Positions 37,260 through 46,549 of a DNA stretch of 64,000 nt are shown piece after piece. Under the pieces are notes generated by a model. The model saw nothing but the letters and a program-made list of their open reading frames with translations, had not been told where the DNA came from and did not search any database. This DNA is from Aureococcus anophagefferens (lineage: Eukaryota > Sar > Pelagophyceae > Pelagomonadales > Pelagomonadaceae), in assembly GCF_000186865.1 (NCBI RefSeq), contig NW_008705599.1:7841-71840 (forward strand), given 5' to 3'. How positions within the stretch are numbered: the first letter of the stretch is position 1; each line of letters begins with the position of its first letter. Both the position numbers and the translations under genes were made by a program.

Positions 37260-38786
37260 ATGCACCGGGAGCCCTACGAGGAGGTGCAGGAGGCGCCGGA
37301 GGACGCGGAGGAGACGTCCCCCGTCGACGCGGCGCTGGAGGAGGCGGGCTTCAACGCCGTCAGCGTGGAGGTGCTGCTCATCACGGGCCTCGGCTGGTTC
37401 GCCGACGGCCTCGAGACGTCGGCGCTGTCCGTGCTGCTGCCCGCGCTCGCGACGGAATTTTCCGCGACGGCGGGCGAGCTCGCGGCGTTCGCGTCCGCCG
37501 TCGCCGCGGGGCAGGCCGTCGGCGCCTTCGGCTGGGGCGCCGTCGCCGACGCGCGGGGCCGCCGCGGCGCCTTCGTCGCGTCGCTCGCCCTGGCCGCGTC
37601 CGTGGACGCGGCCGCGGGCTCCGCGCCGTCGTTCCGATGGCTCCTCGCGCTCAAGGCGCTCGCGGGCGTCGGCTGCGGCGGCAACCTGCCCATCGCCGTC
37701 ACGCTCGCGTCGGAGCTCCTCCCGCCGCGCCGCCGCGAGACCTGTGGGGTCGGCCCGCGTCCCCCTCGCTCGTCCGCGCTCTCTCGCGACGCGGCGTCCC
37801 GCAGGCGTCGTGCTCATGCACGTCTTCTACGAGCTCGGCGAGCTCTCGGCCATCGGGCTCGCCGCGCTGCTCCTCCCGGGCCGCTGGCGCCTCTTCGTGT
37901 CGCTGCTGGGCGCGCCGACGGCCGTCGCGGCGGTCCTCGGCGCGCTTCGCCTGCCCGAGAGCCCGCGCTGGCTCTGGGCGCGCGGCGACCGCGGCAAGGC
38001 CGCGGCCGCGCTGGACCGCGTCGCGCGGCGGCGGCCCGGCCCCACGCCCGACGACAAGCCCCGCGTCGTCGCGTCGAACGGCGCGGCCGCCGCGGTCCGG
38101 CGCCTCTGGGACCTCCGGGCGACGACGGCGACGATGGCCTTTTGCTGGTTCGCGCTCCAGGCGCGTCGTTTCTCGCGCCGCGCCGCTCGCGCACCCGCCG
38201 CGCCGCGCAGGTCGGCAGCGGCTGGGTCACGTGGGCGCCGGAGATCGCGGCGACGCGGGACCTGCGGTCCGGGCCGACGTACGCCGTGCTCGCGGCCGCG
38301 CGCGTCCTCGCCTGCACCGTGTTCCTCCTCGCGTCCGCGCTCGTCGAGCGGCACGGGCCCTGGCCGACGCTCCTCGGCTTCCTGGCGTGCACGACGGCCG
38401 CGTCCGGCGGCCTCGCGGCGCTGCTCGCGCGGCGGTCGACGACGACGGAGCTCCGCTTCGGCGCGGCCTACTGCGCGCTGACCTTCTTCTTCAACGGCGT
38501 CTGGCCCGTGCTCTACGTCGTCACGCCGGCGGCCTTCCCGACGGACGCGCGCGGCGCGGGGTTTGGGGCGGCGAACGTCGGCAAGCAGCTCGGGGCCGTC
38601 GCGCTGCCCCTCGTCGCCGGCGCGCTGCTCCACCGGTCGCTCCTCGCGCTCGGGCTCGTGCTCACGGGCGGCTGGCTCCTCGGCGCGGCCGCGGCGGCGG
38701 TCCAGGCGCGGCGGCCCGCGTACCTCGCGCGAGGGGGGGAGGAAGACCGGGCGGACGGCGTCGACGCGGACTCGCCCCTCGTCTAA
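37260..38786 (+). CDS. MFS transporter (sugar/SV2-like)
   Basis: Exons are 37260-37743, 37805-38160 and 38211-38786, giving 471 residues and about 12 transmembrane helices. MFS signatures: GWGAVADARGRRGAFVASLA after helix 2 (G-x-x-x-D-x-x-GRR), RLPESPRWLWARG after helix 6 and the late GVWPVLYVVTPAAFPTDARG (P-E-x-x-P-T-x-x-R-G type). Intron 1 (61 bp, phase 1) is GT-AG. Intron 2 (50 bp, phase 0) must use a GC donor after CAG because no GT gives the right frame. This resembles the SV2/organic-cation subgroup; the substrate is unknown. Confidence 0.85.
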   Translation: MHREPYEEVQEAPEDAEETSPVDAALEEAGFNAVSVEVLLITGLGWFADGLETSALSVLLPALATEFSATAGELAAFASAVAAGQAVGAFGWGAVADARGRRGAFVASLALAASVDAAAGSAPSFRWLLALKALAGVGCGGNLPIAVTLASELLPPRRRETCGVGPRPPRSSALSRDAASRRRRAHARLLRARRALGHRARRAAPPGPLAPLRVAAGRADGRRGGPRRASPAREPALALGARRPRQGRGRAGPRRAAAARPHARRQAPRRRVERRGRRGPAPLGPPGDDGDDGLLLVRAPGASFLAPRRSRTRRAAQVGSGWVTWAPEIAATRDLRSGPTYAVLAAARVLACTVFLLASALVERHGPWPTLLGFLACTTAASGGLAALLARRSTTTELRFGAAYCALTFFFNGVWPVLYVVTPAAFPTDARGAGFGAANVGKQLGAVALPLVAGALLHRSLLALGLVLTGGWLLGAAAAAVQARRPAYLARGGEEDRADGVDADSPLV

Positions 38787-38920
38787 GGGGACTGAGCCTA
38801 TCGGGCGGAGGGAGTCGACGCGGACTCGCCCCTAGGCCTCGTCTAACGGGACGACTCGGACGCGCGCGCGGACGGCGCCGACGCGGACTCGCCCCTCGTC
38901 TAAGGGGACGACGCGACGGG
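38750..38920. repeat. Three imperfect copies of the MFS gene's 3' end
   Basis: The last codons and stop of the transporter (gtcgacgcggactcgcccct...cgtctaa) recur at about 38814-38848 and 38877-38903 with their own in-frame-looking stops. The spacing is about 55-65 bp. They lie between the transporter and the convergent dTMP kinase stop. Confidence 0.75.
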
Positions 38921-38958
38921 GGCGACGCCGACGCGCCCCTCGTTCTCGCTTCCTAGGC

Positions 38959-39603
38959 TTAGTCCCAGAGGCGGCCGACGGGCGCGTCTTCGGCCTCGGC
39001 CGCGGCGGCGAGGACGACGGCCTCGACGTCCGCGCGGACCTCGTCCACGGTGCGCGCGGCGTCGAGGACGCGCCAGGACGGCCCGCGGAGGTCGACGAAG
39101 TGCTGCGCGACGCGCTTCTGCATGGCGCTCTCCTCGTAGCGCTCGTCGCCGAAGCCGCCGCGCGCCTCGGCCTTGGCCGCGGGGATCTCGAGGAAGACGA
39201 CGACGTCCGGCTTCGGCAGGCCCGCGTCGGGCGCCTTGCACCAGTCGAGGTCGTCGATGTTCGGCTTCGCCGCGGAGAAGGCGACGCCGGAGAAGGCGTA
39301 GCGGTCGCAGACGACGTCGACGCCCGACGCGAGCGCGCGCTCGATCTTCGCGGCCTCGTCCCACCGGTTCGCGGAGAAGAGGAGGTGCACGGCGCGGTCG
39401 TCGAGCTCGAGCTCGCGCTTCAGGTACTTGTCGATGAGCTGGCCGATGCCCGTCGACCGCTCGGGGAAGCGCCGCAGCTCCGCGCTGCGGCCCTTGGCCC
39501 GCAGGCCCTCGACGAGGAGTTTACATTGCGTCGACTTGCCGCTGCGGTCCACGCCCTCGAAGACGACGAAGACGCCGCGCTTCGTCGTGGCGAGGACGGC
39601 CAT
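38959..39603 (-). CDS. DTYMK: Thymidylate (dTMP) kinase
   Basis: The protein has 214 residues from the ATG at 39603 (MAVLATTKRGVFVVFEG). It contains the P-loop FEGVDRSGKST (residues about 14-24), the DR-x-x-F/Y-S-G motif (CDRYAFSG) and the eukaryotic-type lid region (AKAEARGGFGDERYE). It phosphorylates dTMP to dTDP in the cytosol or nucleus for DNA synthesis. Length and motif order are normal. The frame remains open upstream but contains no family sequence. Divergent from the OTU gene. Confidence 0.95.
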   Translation of the reverse strand: MAVLATTKRGVFVVFEGVDRSGKSTQCKLLVEGLRAKGRSAELRRFPERSTGIGQLIDKYLKRELELDDRAVHLLFSANRWDEAAKIERALASGVDVVCDRYAFSGVAFSAAKPNIDDLDWCKAPDAGLPKPDVVVFLEIPAAKAEARGGFGDERYEESAMQKRVAQHFVDLRGPSWRVLDAARTVDEVRADVEAVVLAAAAEAEDAPVGRLWD

Positions 39604-39826
39604 GGCGCTGCACAGGAGTGAGAGGAGGAGGCGGTGGAGCGTCGTCGTCGTGCTCTCTCTAGCAGGCCATGCTCTGTTTGAAAAAAAACTCCACAAAACC
39701 AACCTCCCACCCAGGCCGCCACAAGCCTCGTCGCACGCCACCGCCCACGACGCCCGCACGCCCTCCGTCGACGCCCGTGCGACCCGACAAACGCCTAGAA
39801 CGACACCCGCGCGACCGCCCGCACCC

Positions 39827-40447
39827 ATGGCCCGCTCGAGCAAGATCCAGCGGCTTTTGGGCCCCGACTGGTCCATCAAGTTCATGAAGGCCGACGGCGA
39901 CTGCTACTACGCGGCCATCTCGGCAGCCCTCGAGAACGACTTCACGGTCCAGGCCCTGCGCGACGTCGTCGCGGACGCGTGCACCGAGGAGACGCTGACG
40001 ATGATGCGTCTCGCGCAGCGGACGGGCTGCGGGTCCTACGACCATTTGCGCAAGATCGACGACGTCGAGGAGCTGAAGCGCCGCATCCGCGTCACGGGCG
40101 GCAACACGTCCGCGGGCCAGTGCGTCTGGGCCTGCGACTTCTCCATCCAGACCGTCGCGGAGCACCTCGGCCTCGCGGTGCTCATCCTCGACGAGGCCGC
40201 GCCCTGGGGGAGCCAGTACGTGTCGATCCTCCCGGACGCGCCGCCGGACCGCGTCGTCTGCCTCCAGCGCACGCGGCGCCAGCACTACAACCTGCTGGTC
40301 CGCGGCGAGACGACGTTCTTCGACGCGGCGGACGAGGACCTCGGCGCGCGCTGGCCCGCCTTCGGCCGGCGCTACGGGAGCGGCGGCGGCGGCGACGCGC
40401 CCGCGGCGGCGGAGGACGCGCCCGCGGCGAAGCGCCGGCGACGGTAG
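39827..40447 (+). CDS. OTU-domain cysteine protease (deubiquitinase-like)
   Basis: The protein has 206 residues from the ATG at 39827 (MARSSKIQRLLGPDW). The catalytic block is KADGDCYYAAI (Asp-Gly-Asp-Cys; nucleophile Cys26) and the His lies in RRQHYNLLV near residue 160. The central WACDFSIQTVAEHLGLAVLI fits the OTU fold. OTU proteases remove ubiquitin or related modifiers. The C terminus is Ala/Lys/Arg-rich and could be a nuclear targeting tail (AAKRRRR). Confidence 0.9.
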   Translation: MARSSKIQRLLGPDWSIKFMKADGDCYYAAISAALENDFTVQALRDVVADACTEETLTMMRLAQRTGCGSYDHLRKIDDVEELKRRIRVTGGNTSAGQCVWACDFSIQTVAEHLGLAVLILDEAAPWGSQYVSILPDAPPDRVVCLQRTRRQHYNLLVRGETTFFDAADEDLGARWPAFGRRYGSGGGGDAPAAAEDAPAAKRRRR

Positions 40448-40541
40448 GCGCGGCGTAAGTGTAGCCAGGCAGTGCCACAGGCTCGCGTATCACTATAAAA
40501 AACTTTATAGACAGTTTTTGGAGGTGTTCTGGGATCACTGC

Positions 40542-42111
40542 TCACTCCGCCTTGATGTCGCGCCACTCGATGTAGTGCGCGTGGCCCGCCTCGTCGCGAA
40601 GCGCCTCGATCGACTGGAGACCGAGCTGGAGTTCGGAGACGTGCGCTTCGAGGCCGTGGCTGAACGTGAAGGCGTCGACGACGATGACCGACAGATTGAT
40701 GTTCCTGTAGCCCGCGGATTCCTTGGAATCGAACGCCGTCGTCAACGAATTTTTGCTGCCGACGACGACGAGCGGCGAGTCACGGAGAGACTCGACGAAG
40801 GAGATCATGTCGTCCAGCGTGTCGAATTTGCAGATGGTGCGCACGAGGTCCACGAGGCGAGACGCGTCTCCCCCGTAGCTCCGGTAGAGCTTCTCGATCG
40901 CGCGCGCACGACTCTTGATGGCGCCGACGCGGTGCTCGCCGCGTCCGACCCGCGCCGCGACGAGTCCCTGGAAGTGCTGATTCAGCGCGGCCGCCTGCGC
41001 CAACAACACGGGGAGGTCGTCGACGACCTGCATGTGCTTGCGGCTGCCCGTGATCTTGCGCACGTATCCGAGCTTCTCCAGCGCTTTCGCCCGCGGCGTC
41101 TTGGGCTCGAGGGAGGGCCGTCGGCCGTTGACAGGCGGTCGCGCCAGGAGAGGGGTCGCTTCCCGCGCGACCGCCCCCCCGACGGCGGTCTCGAGATCGT
41201 CGAGCTTGGCGACGAACTCGTGCCCGCGGGTCAGTCGTTCCCAAAGCTGGTCGTACCGCGAGCCGTCGGCGGCCACCACCTGGTCGGCGTCGCGCGCATT
41301 TTTTCGTCGTCGTAATTCCAAATAGACCCCGAGAGCTGCGGCAATAATTGCCCAAAACGGCGCCCCGGAAGTTTGTTTTTGGCAATGATCCAACGACGCC
41401 ATTGCTACGCAACTCAACGCCCAAAAACCACAAACGAATTTGAGCCTTGAAGTCGCCACGGAGTACCGCATCGCATAGGAATCGACTGAGGCCGCGACCA
41501 AGAAGCCATTCGTGGCGAAAGTCAGCGTGGATGCAGCTTGTTGTTGAACGCGGCAGTCGCGCGGGATAGCGAACCACATGACAGAAGTGGCCATTGTAAT
41601 GGCACCAGACCATATACCAACGACGACGAGCGTGTGGCGCGCGGCACGGCGGCGCCGGAGGGTCAAAAAGTACCTGCGGCGGCGGCGCGTCGACGGCCGC
41701 GGCGTCGTGATGGTTCCGCGCGGGCTTTCATACTGTCGGCACAGTAGAAGAATGCCAGAGACCAAACGGTTGATGCCGTCCTGTCGAATGTGAGCCTTGG
41801 CGATCGCCGCGGGAAGAGAGGCTGACGGCAAAGCTCCAAATAGACAACAGAATTGTTACAATCGCAAGGACCGTCCATGCCACCATCACCATGCGGCTCT
41901 CGCCCCCGAAGTATCCCGCGTGCAGCGTCACCGCCTCGGCGTACTCCATGCCGCGCCGCATCATGGCTCGCACCTCATCGATGCGCGCCGCGCGCAGGTC
42001 CAGCGTCGGTTCCTTGAACGTGCACGCTGGCGGGGGGACGAGGCCGCCGGTCTCGACGTCTTCGTCCGGCAGCGCTACCTCCGCGACGGGGACGATTTCA
42101 ATCTTGCGCAT
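40542..42111 (-). CDS. Multipass membrane protein with a C-terminal RelA/SpoT-like nucleotidyltransferase domain
   Basis: Exons on the minus strand are 42111-41827 and 41780-40542 (46-bp phase 0 GT-AG intron at 41781-41826), giving 507 residues. The first half has four or five hydrophobic helices (MVMVAWTVLAIVTILLSIW; HTLVVVGIWSGAITMATSV; FVCGFWALSCVAMASL; FWAIIAAALGVYLEL). The last 130 residues match the RelA/SpoT synthetase fold: K-S-x4-EK in AIKSRARAIEKLY, RLVDLVRTI, SAGYRNINLSVIV (GYR-x-I-x-L) and SELQLGLQSIEALR (E-x-Q). In bacteria this fold makes or destroys (p)ppGpp; catalytic residues here are altered, so the activity is unknown. Confidence 0.8.
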
Positions 42112-42379
42112 GCTCAACGTCGCGCGTTTGCCTCGTGCGTGGATGGGTGCGGCTGCTGCGCGCTATTCCACCAACACGAGCCCGAAGGACCGCTGGGAAT
42201 ATCGACCTCGGAGTTGCCCGGACGATGGACTTGTCGTTGGCGGCCGCCCGTGGGCTGTGGAATGCCGTGGGCGCGCCGCTCGGATTTGTGAAGGCATGGT
42301 TCCGAGCTATAGGCGCCGCCGCCCGGGGCGCGCCGATTGGTTCTTTTCGGGCAGCCTCTCGACCATACTCGTCGACGCC
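42112..42379. promoter_or_regulatory. Divergent promoter region, 268 bp
   Basis: This lies between the RelA/SpoT-like and BPI-like start codons. No recognisable motif; gene-free. Confidence 0.35.
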
Positions 42380-43894
42380 ATGAAGCTCTCCCTGCTGGCT
42401 CTGGCGCCGCTGGCGGCGGCCGGCGGCGGCGCGCGCGGCGCGATATCGGAGACGCTGGCCGACAAGCTGCGCGACCAGGGGCTGCCCGTCGCCATCGACT
42501 TCCTGAATGCCTTCAAGGTCCCGGACCTGCCGGGGAGCTGGGGCATTTGGTCGTACGGCGTCACGGACATCGCCCTCTGGAACGTCGGCGCGGACGCGGA
42601 CATCGCGCTCTCGCCCGTGAACGGCGCGGCGGGCGCCGTGCTCACGCTCTCGAATCTGAAGCTATCGGTGCAGGGGCACGTCTACGTGGGACCCATCCCG
42701 TCGCTGAGCGGCGAGGCGAGCACGAACGCGGACGGCACGTCGGCCTCCGTCGCCATCTCCGTGACGGCAGCGAACGGCGTGCCCGCGCTCGGCCTCGGGT
42801 CCTGCTCCGCGGACGTGCAAATCGCGGACATCGCCGTGAACGTCGACGGGCTCGGCGTGCTCGACGGCTTGGTCGAAGTCATCGCGGACCACTTCAAGGG
42901 CTACTTGGTCGACGCGATCAAGGACGCCATCTGCTCCACAGGCGCGACCGCGTTGATCTCGAACGTGAACGGCTTTTTATCGACGTACGATTACGAGTGG
43001 TCGACCGCGGGCGTTCTGCCCGCGCCGTGGGACGGAGCCGTCCTGGACTACCACCTGGCGGCGCCGCCGCCCGCGGAGACGGACCCGACGCTGTACGCCG
43101 ACGTCGTGGCCGAGGCCTTCGAGGAAGACGGCACCAAGTCCGGGCTCGCCGCGCCGGAGCTCCCGGAGGTCGACATGTCGGCGCGCGACGCGTCGGTAGT
43201 TGCGACGGCCTTCCCGGTGAACACGGCGCTGTGGACGTTCTTCGCGCAGGGCGCCCTCGCCTACGACGTGCCCCGGACTTTGGTGCCCGCCGGCAAGTGG
43301 TACGACGTCGACGTGCTGTCCACGAACTCGGCGCTGTATCGGGTGCTCATGCCGAAGCTGCACGACGCGTACCCGGACCGGAACCTGACGCTCCGGATCC
43401 GCGCGGCCGGCGCGCCGCCGACCGTGGAGCTCGCCGCGGGCCGTGCCCTCGTCAACGCGTCGCGCGTGGACCTGACCTTTGTCGTCGCGCCGGCGAACGC
43501 GACGGACGATCCCGTCGAGGCGTTCACGCTGACGGGGCCCTTCTCGACGACCGCGGCCGCGGCCGCCTACACGGACGCGGACGGCGCGGCCAAGGTCAAC
43601 GCGACGGTCGCGGAGGTCGACCTCGACCTCGCGGCGGGCGAGTCACACTTCGGCGACATCGGGCCCGCGTTCCTCGCGGAGATCTCCAAGCCCGCCGTCG
43701 CGATCGTCAACGACGTCGCGCTGCCCAAGCTCAACGCGTTCCTCGGCGCGGGCTTCGCGCTTCCCGTCATCGACGCGGACGTCGCGGGCTACCACCTCCA
43801 CGTCGCCTTCACGGAGCCCGAGCTCGCCCTCGACGCCGGCTACGCCCTCGTCGCCACGGACGCGGACATCAAGGTCACGAAGAACGACGCCTAG
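42380..43894 (+). CDS. Secreted BPI/LBP-family lipid-binding protein
   Basis: The ATG at 42380 (MKLSLLALAPLAAAGGGARG) opens with a signal peptide; 504 residues. Two sequential lipid-binding (BPI/PLUNC) lobes are suggested: SETLADKLRDQGLPVAIDFL with alternating beta strands (GIWSYGVTDIALWNVG, VQIADIAVNVDG) and a second lobe from about residue 270. Cys pairs, one in the first lobe (CSADVQIA ... AICSTGATALI), fit the family's single disulfide. Such proteins bind lipopolysaccharide or lipids in animals; the ligand here is unknown. It is followed 64 bp later by another secreted gene on the same strand. Confidence 0.82.
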   Translation: MKLSLLALAPLAAAGGGARGAISETLADKLRDQGLPVAIDFLNAFKVPDLPGSWGIWSYGVTDIALWNVGADADIALSPVNGAAGAVLTLSNLKLSVQGHVYVGPIPSLSGEASTNADGTSASVAISVTAANGVPALGLGSCSADVQIADIAVNVDGLGVLDGLVEVIADHFKGYLVDAIKDAICSTGATALISNVNGFLSTYDYEWSTAGVLPAPWDGAVLDYHLAAPPPAETDPTLYADVVAEAFEEDGTKSGLAAPELPEVDMSARDASVVATAFPVNTALWTFFAQGALAYDVPRTLVPAGKWYDVDVLSTNSALYRVLMPKLHDAYPDRNLTLRIRAAGAPPTVELAAGRALVNASRVDLTFVVAPANATDDPVEAFTLTGPFSTTAAAAAYTDADGAAKVNATVAEVDLDLAAGESHFGDIGPAFLAEISKPAVAIVNDVALPKLNAFLGAGFALPVIDADVAGYHLHVAFTEPELALDAGYALVATDADIKVTKNDA

Positions 43895-43958
43895 CTACGG
43901 TAACTTGCAGGAATGCTGCTGTGCACCATCGACCTGGAAATAGGCAGCCCATTCTGCG

Positions 43959-44669
43959 ATGAAGCTCGGATTACTCGCGCTCGCGGCCGCCGCCGCCGCG
44001 GGCGACAACCTGCCGCAGGTGCCCTACCACGCGCGGGGCGCTCGCACGGGCTTCAGCATGGTGCCGCGGTCGTCCTACGCGAGCCAGACCATGGACGTGT
44101 TCCTCGACATGTTCTGCGAGGATTCCAAGGCCACGTGGCCGACGCTCAAGGCCCTGGCCGCGAAGAGGCCCGACGTCGATATCCGCATCCAGCTCTTCCC
44201 GCTGCCCTATAACTTTGGGACGTGGATCCCGGCCCAGGCCTGCACCGCGGCCGCGCTCCTGACGAACTCGTCGGCGACGTTCGTGAAATGCGTCGACGTC
44301 ATGTACAGCGGCACGAACCAGCACGACGTCAAGACGCTCGCGCTCGTCAACGGCACGACGACGGACATCATCGACGCGCTCGTCGCGCTCCTCGCGGCGC
44401 CGCTCGGCATCCCCGGCGACGAGCTCCGCAAGAACGTCGAGAGCGACATGGAATCCGGCCCGCCGTCCTACACGTTCACGAAGCGGTCCCTCAAGTACGG
44501 CCAGAGCAACGGGATCTTCGCGACGCCGTCGGTCCTGCTCAACGGCGTCCAGATCTACGGCGCCGACCACGAGCACGACGGCGTCCACGCCGAGGGCGGC
44601 TGGATCACCATGGCCCTCGCGGACTGGGAGGCCATGCTCGACCTGCCGACGGGCTATCCCGAGTTCTAA
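43959..44669 (+). CDS. Secreted thioredoxin-fold protein (DsbA-like) with CxxS
   Basis: The protein has 236 residues with a signal peptide (MKLGLLALAAAAAAG). It has the DsbA/thioredoxin_4 layout: VFLDMFCEDSKATW holds the active-site pair as Cys53-x-x-Ser56 (the second Cys is Ser, codon TCC, not UGA), and GIFATPSVLLNG near residue 190 contains the cis-Pro loop. With only one active Cys it would not be a normal dithiol oxidase; monothiol or chaperone-type activity is possible. Probably ER lumen or extracellular. Confidence 0.83.
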   Translation: MKLGLLALAAAAAAGDNLPQVPYHARGARTGFSMVPRSSYASQTMDVFLDMFCEDSKATWPTLKALAAKRPDVDIRIQLFPLPYNFGTWIPAQACTAAALLTNSSATFVKCVDVMYSGTNQHDVKTLALVNGTTTDIIDALVALLAAPLGIPGDELRKNVESDMESGPPSYTFTKRSLKYGQSNGIFATPSVLLNGVQIYGADHEHDGVHAEGGWITMALADWEAMLDLPTGYPEF

Positions 44670-44670
44670 G

Positions 44671-44713
44671 TTACGGCGCGCCCGCGGCGTCCGCGTCCCG
44701 CTCGACGCGGGGG
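44671..44713 (-). pseudogene. Duplicate fragment of the C terminus of the Pro-rich membrane protein
   Basis: On the minus strand this segment reads TPRVERDADAAGAP and a TAA stop, nearly identical to the last codons and stop of the gene ending at 47451. It is an orphan copy with no further similarity seen. It sits just after the DsbA-like gene, on the far side of the lipase gene from the original. Confidence 0.7.
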
Positions 44714-44848
44714 GTTGCGGACGTGCATGTTGCCGTCTCGTTGATGGTCAACAAGCCTTCAAGATCCAATCGCGACTGCGCGGCCCGCGTCCGCACCAGG
44801 TCCTCGCACTCCCCATCAACACCGCTCCCCAACACCGCACGCGAGACG

Positions 44849-46507
44849 ATGAGCAAGAAGCATGCCAAGAACGACCTCGAGAAGGCCGGCGCTGCCTCCG
44901 CCGCGGTGCCGCAGGGAGCTTCGCCGCCGACGTACATCGGCCAAGCAGGCTGCGCCGTGGCTCGGCTCCACGCGATCATGCTCGGATTCTTCGTCGTTAT
45001 GGGCAGCGCGCAAGAGCTAGGCGATGCAGTAGCACTTGAGGGTCGGGTGCACCGTCCGAGTCTGGCGCAGCTGCCAGAGGCCGACGACGGTCTCTTTGGA
45101 AAGGCGCGGCTCCCGCGCGAAGCTCGGGAGTACCTGCGCGCGGCGCCGTCGAACCACTCAAGGATTCTCTTCGATGGAACCATCTTTTCTCGCGGCACAA
45201 GCAACCGCGCAGGGGGGACCGTGCTTGAGTGGGCGACGGGCGTCGAGGTTCAAGTAGCATGCCCCGACACGTCTGGATCGCGCCGAGTCTCTTATTCGGG
45301 CCTGCGTGACGCTGCCCAATTCGCATATCAGCCTGGTGGTGGTTATGCCAGCTTCGAAGGCTGGCTTGAACGCGCCCGCCTGCGTCCTCTCCGCCGCGCG
45401 GCATCGCGCGCGCGACGCGACGCGCGCGCGCGCAGGAGAACACATCGAGGAGTACTGGTACAACGGGTTCGGTCAATACATTGGCTCCTCGGTGGCGAAG
45501 ATCATGATGCGAGACGGCGTCGTCGCGCTTGCCTTTCGAGGGTCAGATGACCAAGCCGACTGGATAGACAACCTCGATGCTGCCGAGACATCCAGAAATG
45601 GTGTGACCGTTCACGACGGGTTCCTTACATACATGGAGGCTCTCGAGGATGACATCAATGCCGAACGATCATGGCTCAGCAGCCAATGCGGCAATGATTT
45701 CGATTTCGTGGTCGGGCATTCGCTTGGTGGGGCAGCAGCATCGCTTTATGGTCAATTCAACTACGAGGTTCTTGGATTGGATGGCTACGGTGAGAACGGC
45801 GTAGTGACATTTGGAGCGCCGCGAACGAACACCGGCACTACCTCAGCTTGTTCACTCCAAGGTGTCAGATTCTACCATTCCCAAGATTTTGTGACGTCCA
45901 TGCCGCCGGGCCAATGGTATCACGCGGTGCCGTATGGATCCCATTACGATCCTGCGGGCTACGATCAAGATCCATCGGCAGGCGTTGGATACCGATGTTC
46001 CTGCGATGGGGCATGTCATTGCGGCTGGGCAAGCTGTGCATGCTCGCGCGGCAATTGGTTTTGCTTACAACATGGACTGACCTATTCCACGGCGGCTGGC
46101 GACGGATACTCAGACTCGTCCACGAGCGGGGGTGGTTCGTGGATCCCGAGCAGCAGCATGCAGCTCCCGTTCTACGGCGGTGGCGGCGGCGACGGTGGCG
46201 GCGGCGGCTCGTGCCCGTCGACCTGCCAAGACGAGACGTGTGAACATTGGAACCAGTACGGCTACTCCTGCGAAGAACTCGAGTCGGACTACGGCTGCGA
46301 CTGCTCTGGATGTGCATGCGCTGGTGACGGCTACGGCGGTGACGACGGCGGTGGCGGCGGCTCGTGTCCGTCGACCTGCCAAGACGAGACGTGTGAACAT
46401 TGGAACCAGCACGGCTACTCCTGCGAGGAGCTCGAGTCGGACTACGGCTGCGACTGCTCTGGATGTGCATGCGACTATTACTACGATGACGACGACGACG
46501 ACGACGA

Positions 46508-46549
<42 letters not shown>

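Noticed and set aside
38965..39885. Longer N-terminal extension of dTMP kinase
   Set aside because: The extension lacks family sequence and would cover the divergent promoter and OTU start.
40518..41315. Sense-strand ORF over the RelA/SpoT-like gene
   Set aside because: Product is low complexity and opposes a recognisable domain.
44100..44130. Possible Sec in the thioredoxin-fold protein
   Set aside because: The codon is TCC (Ser), not TGA.
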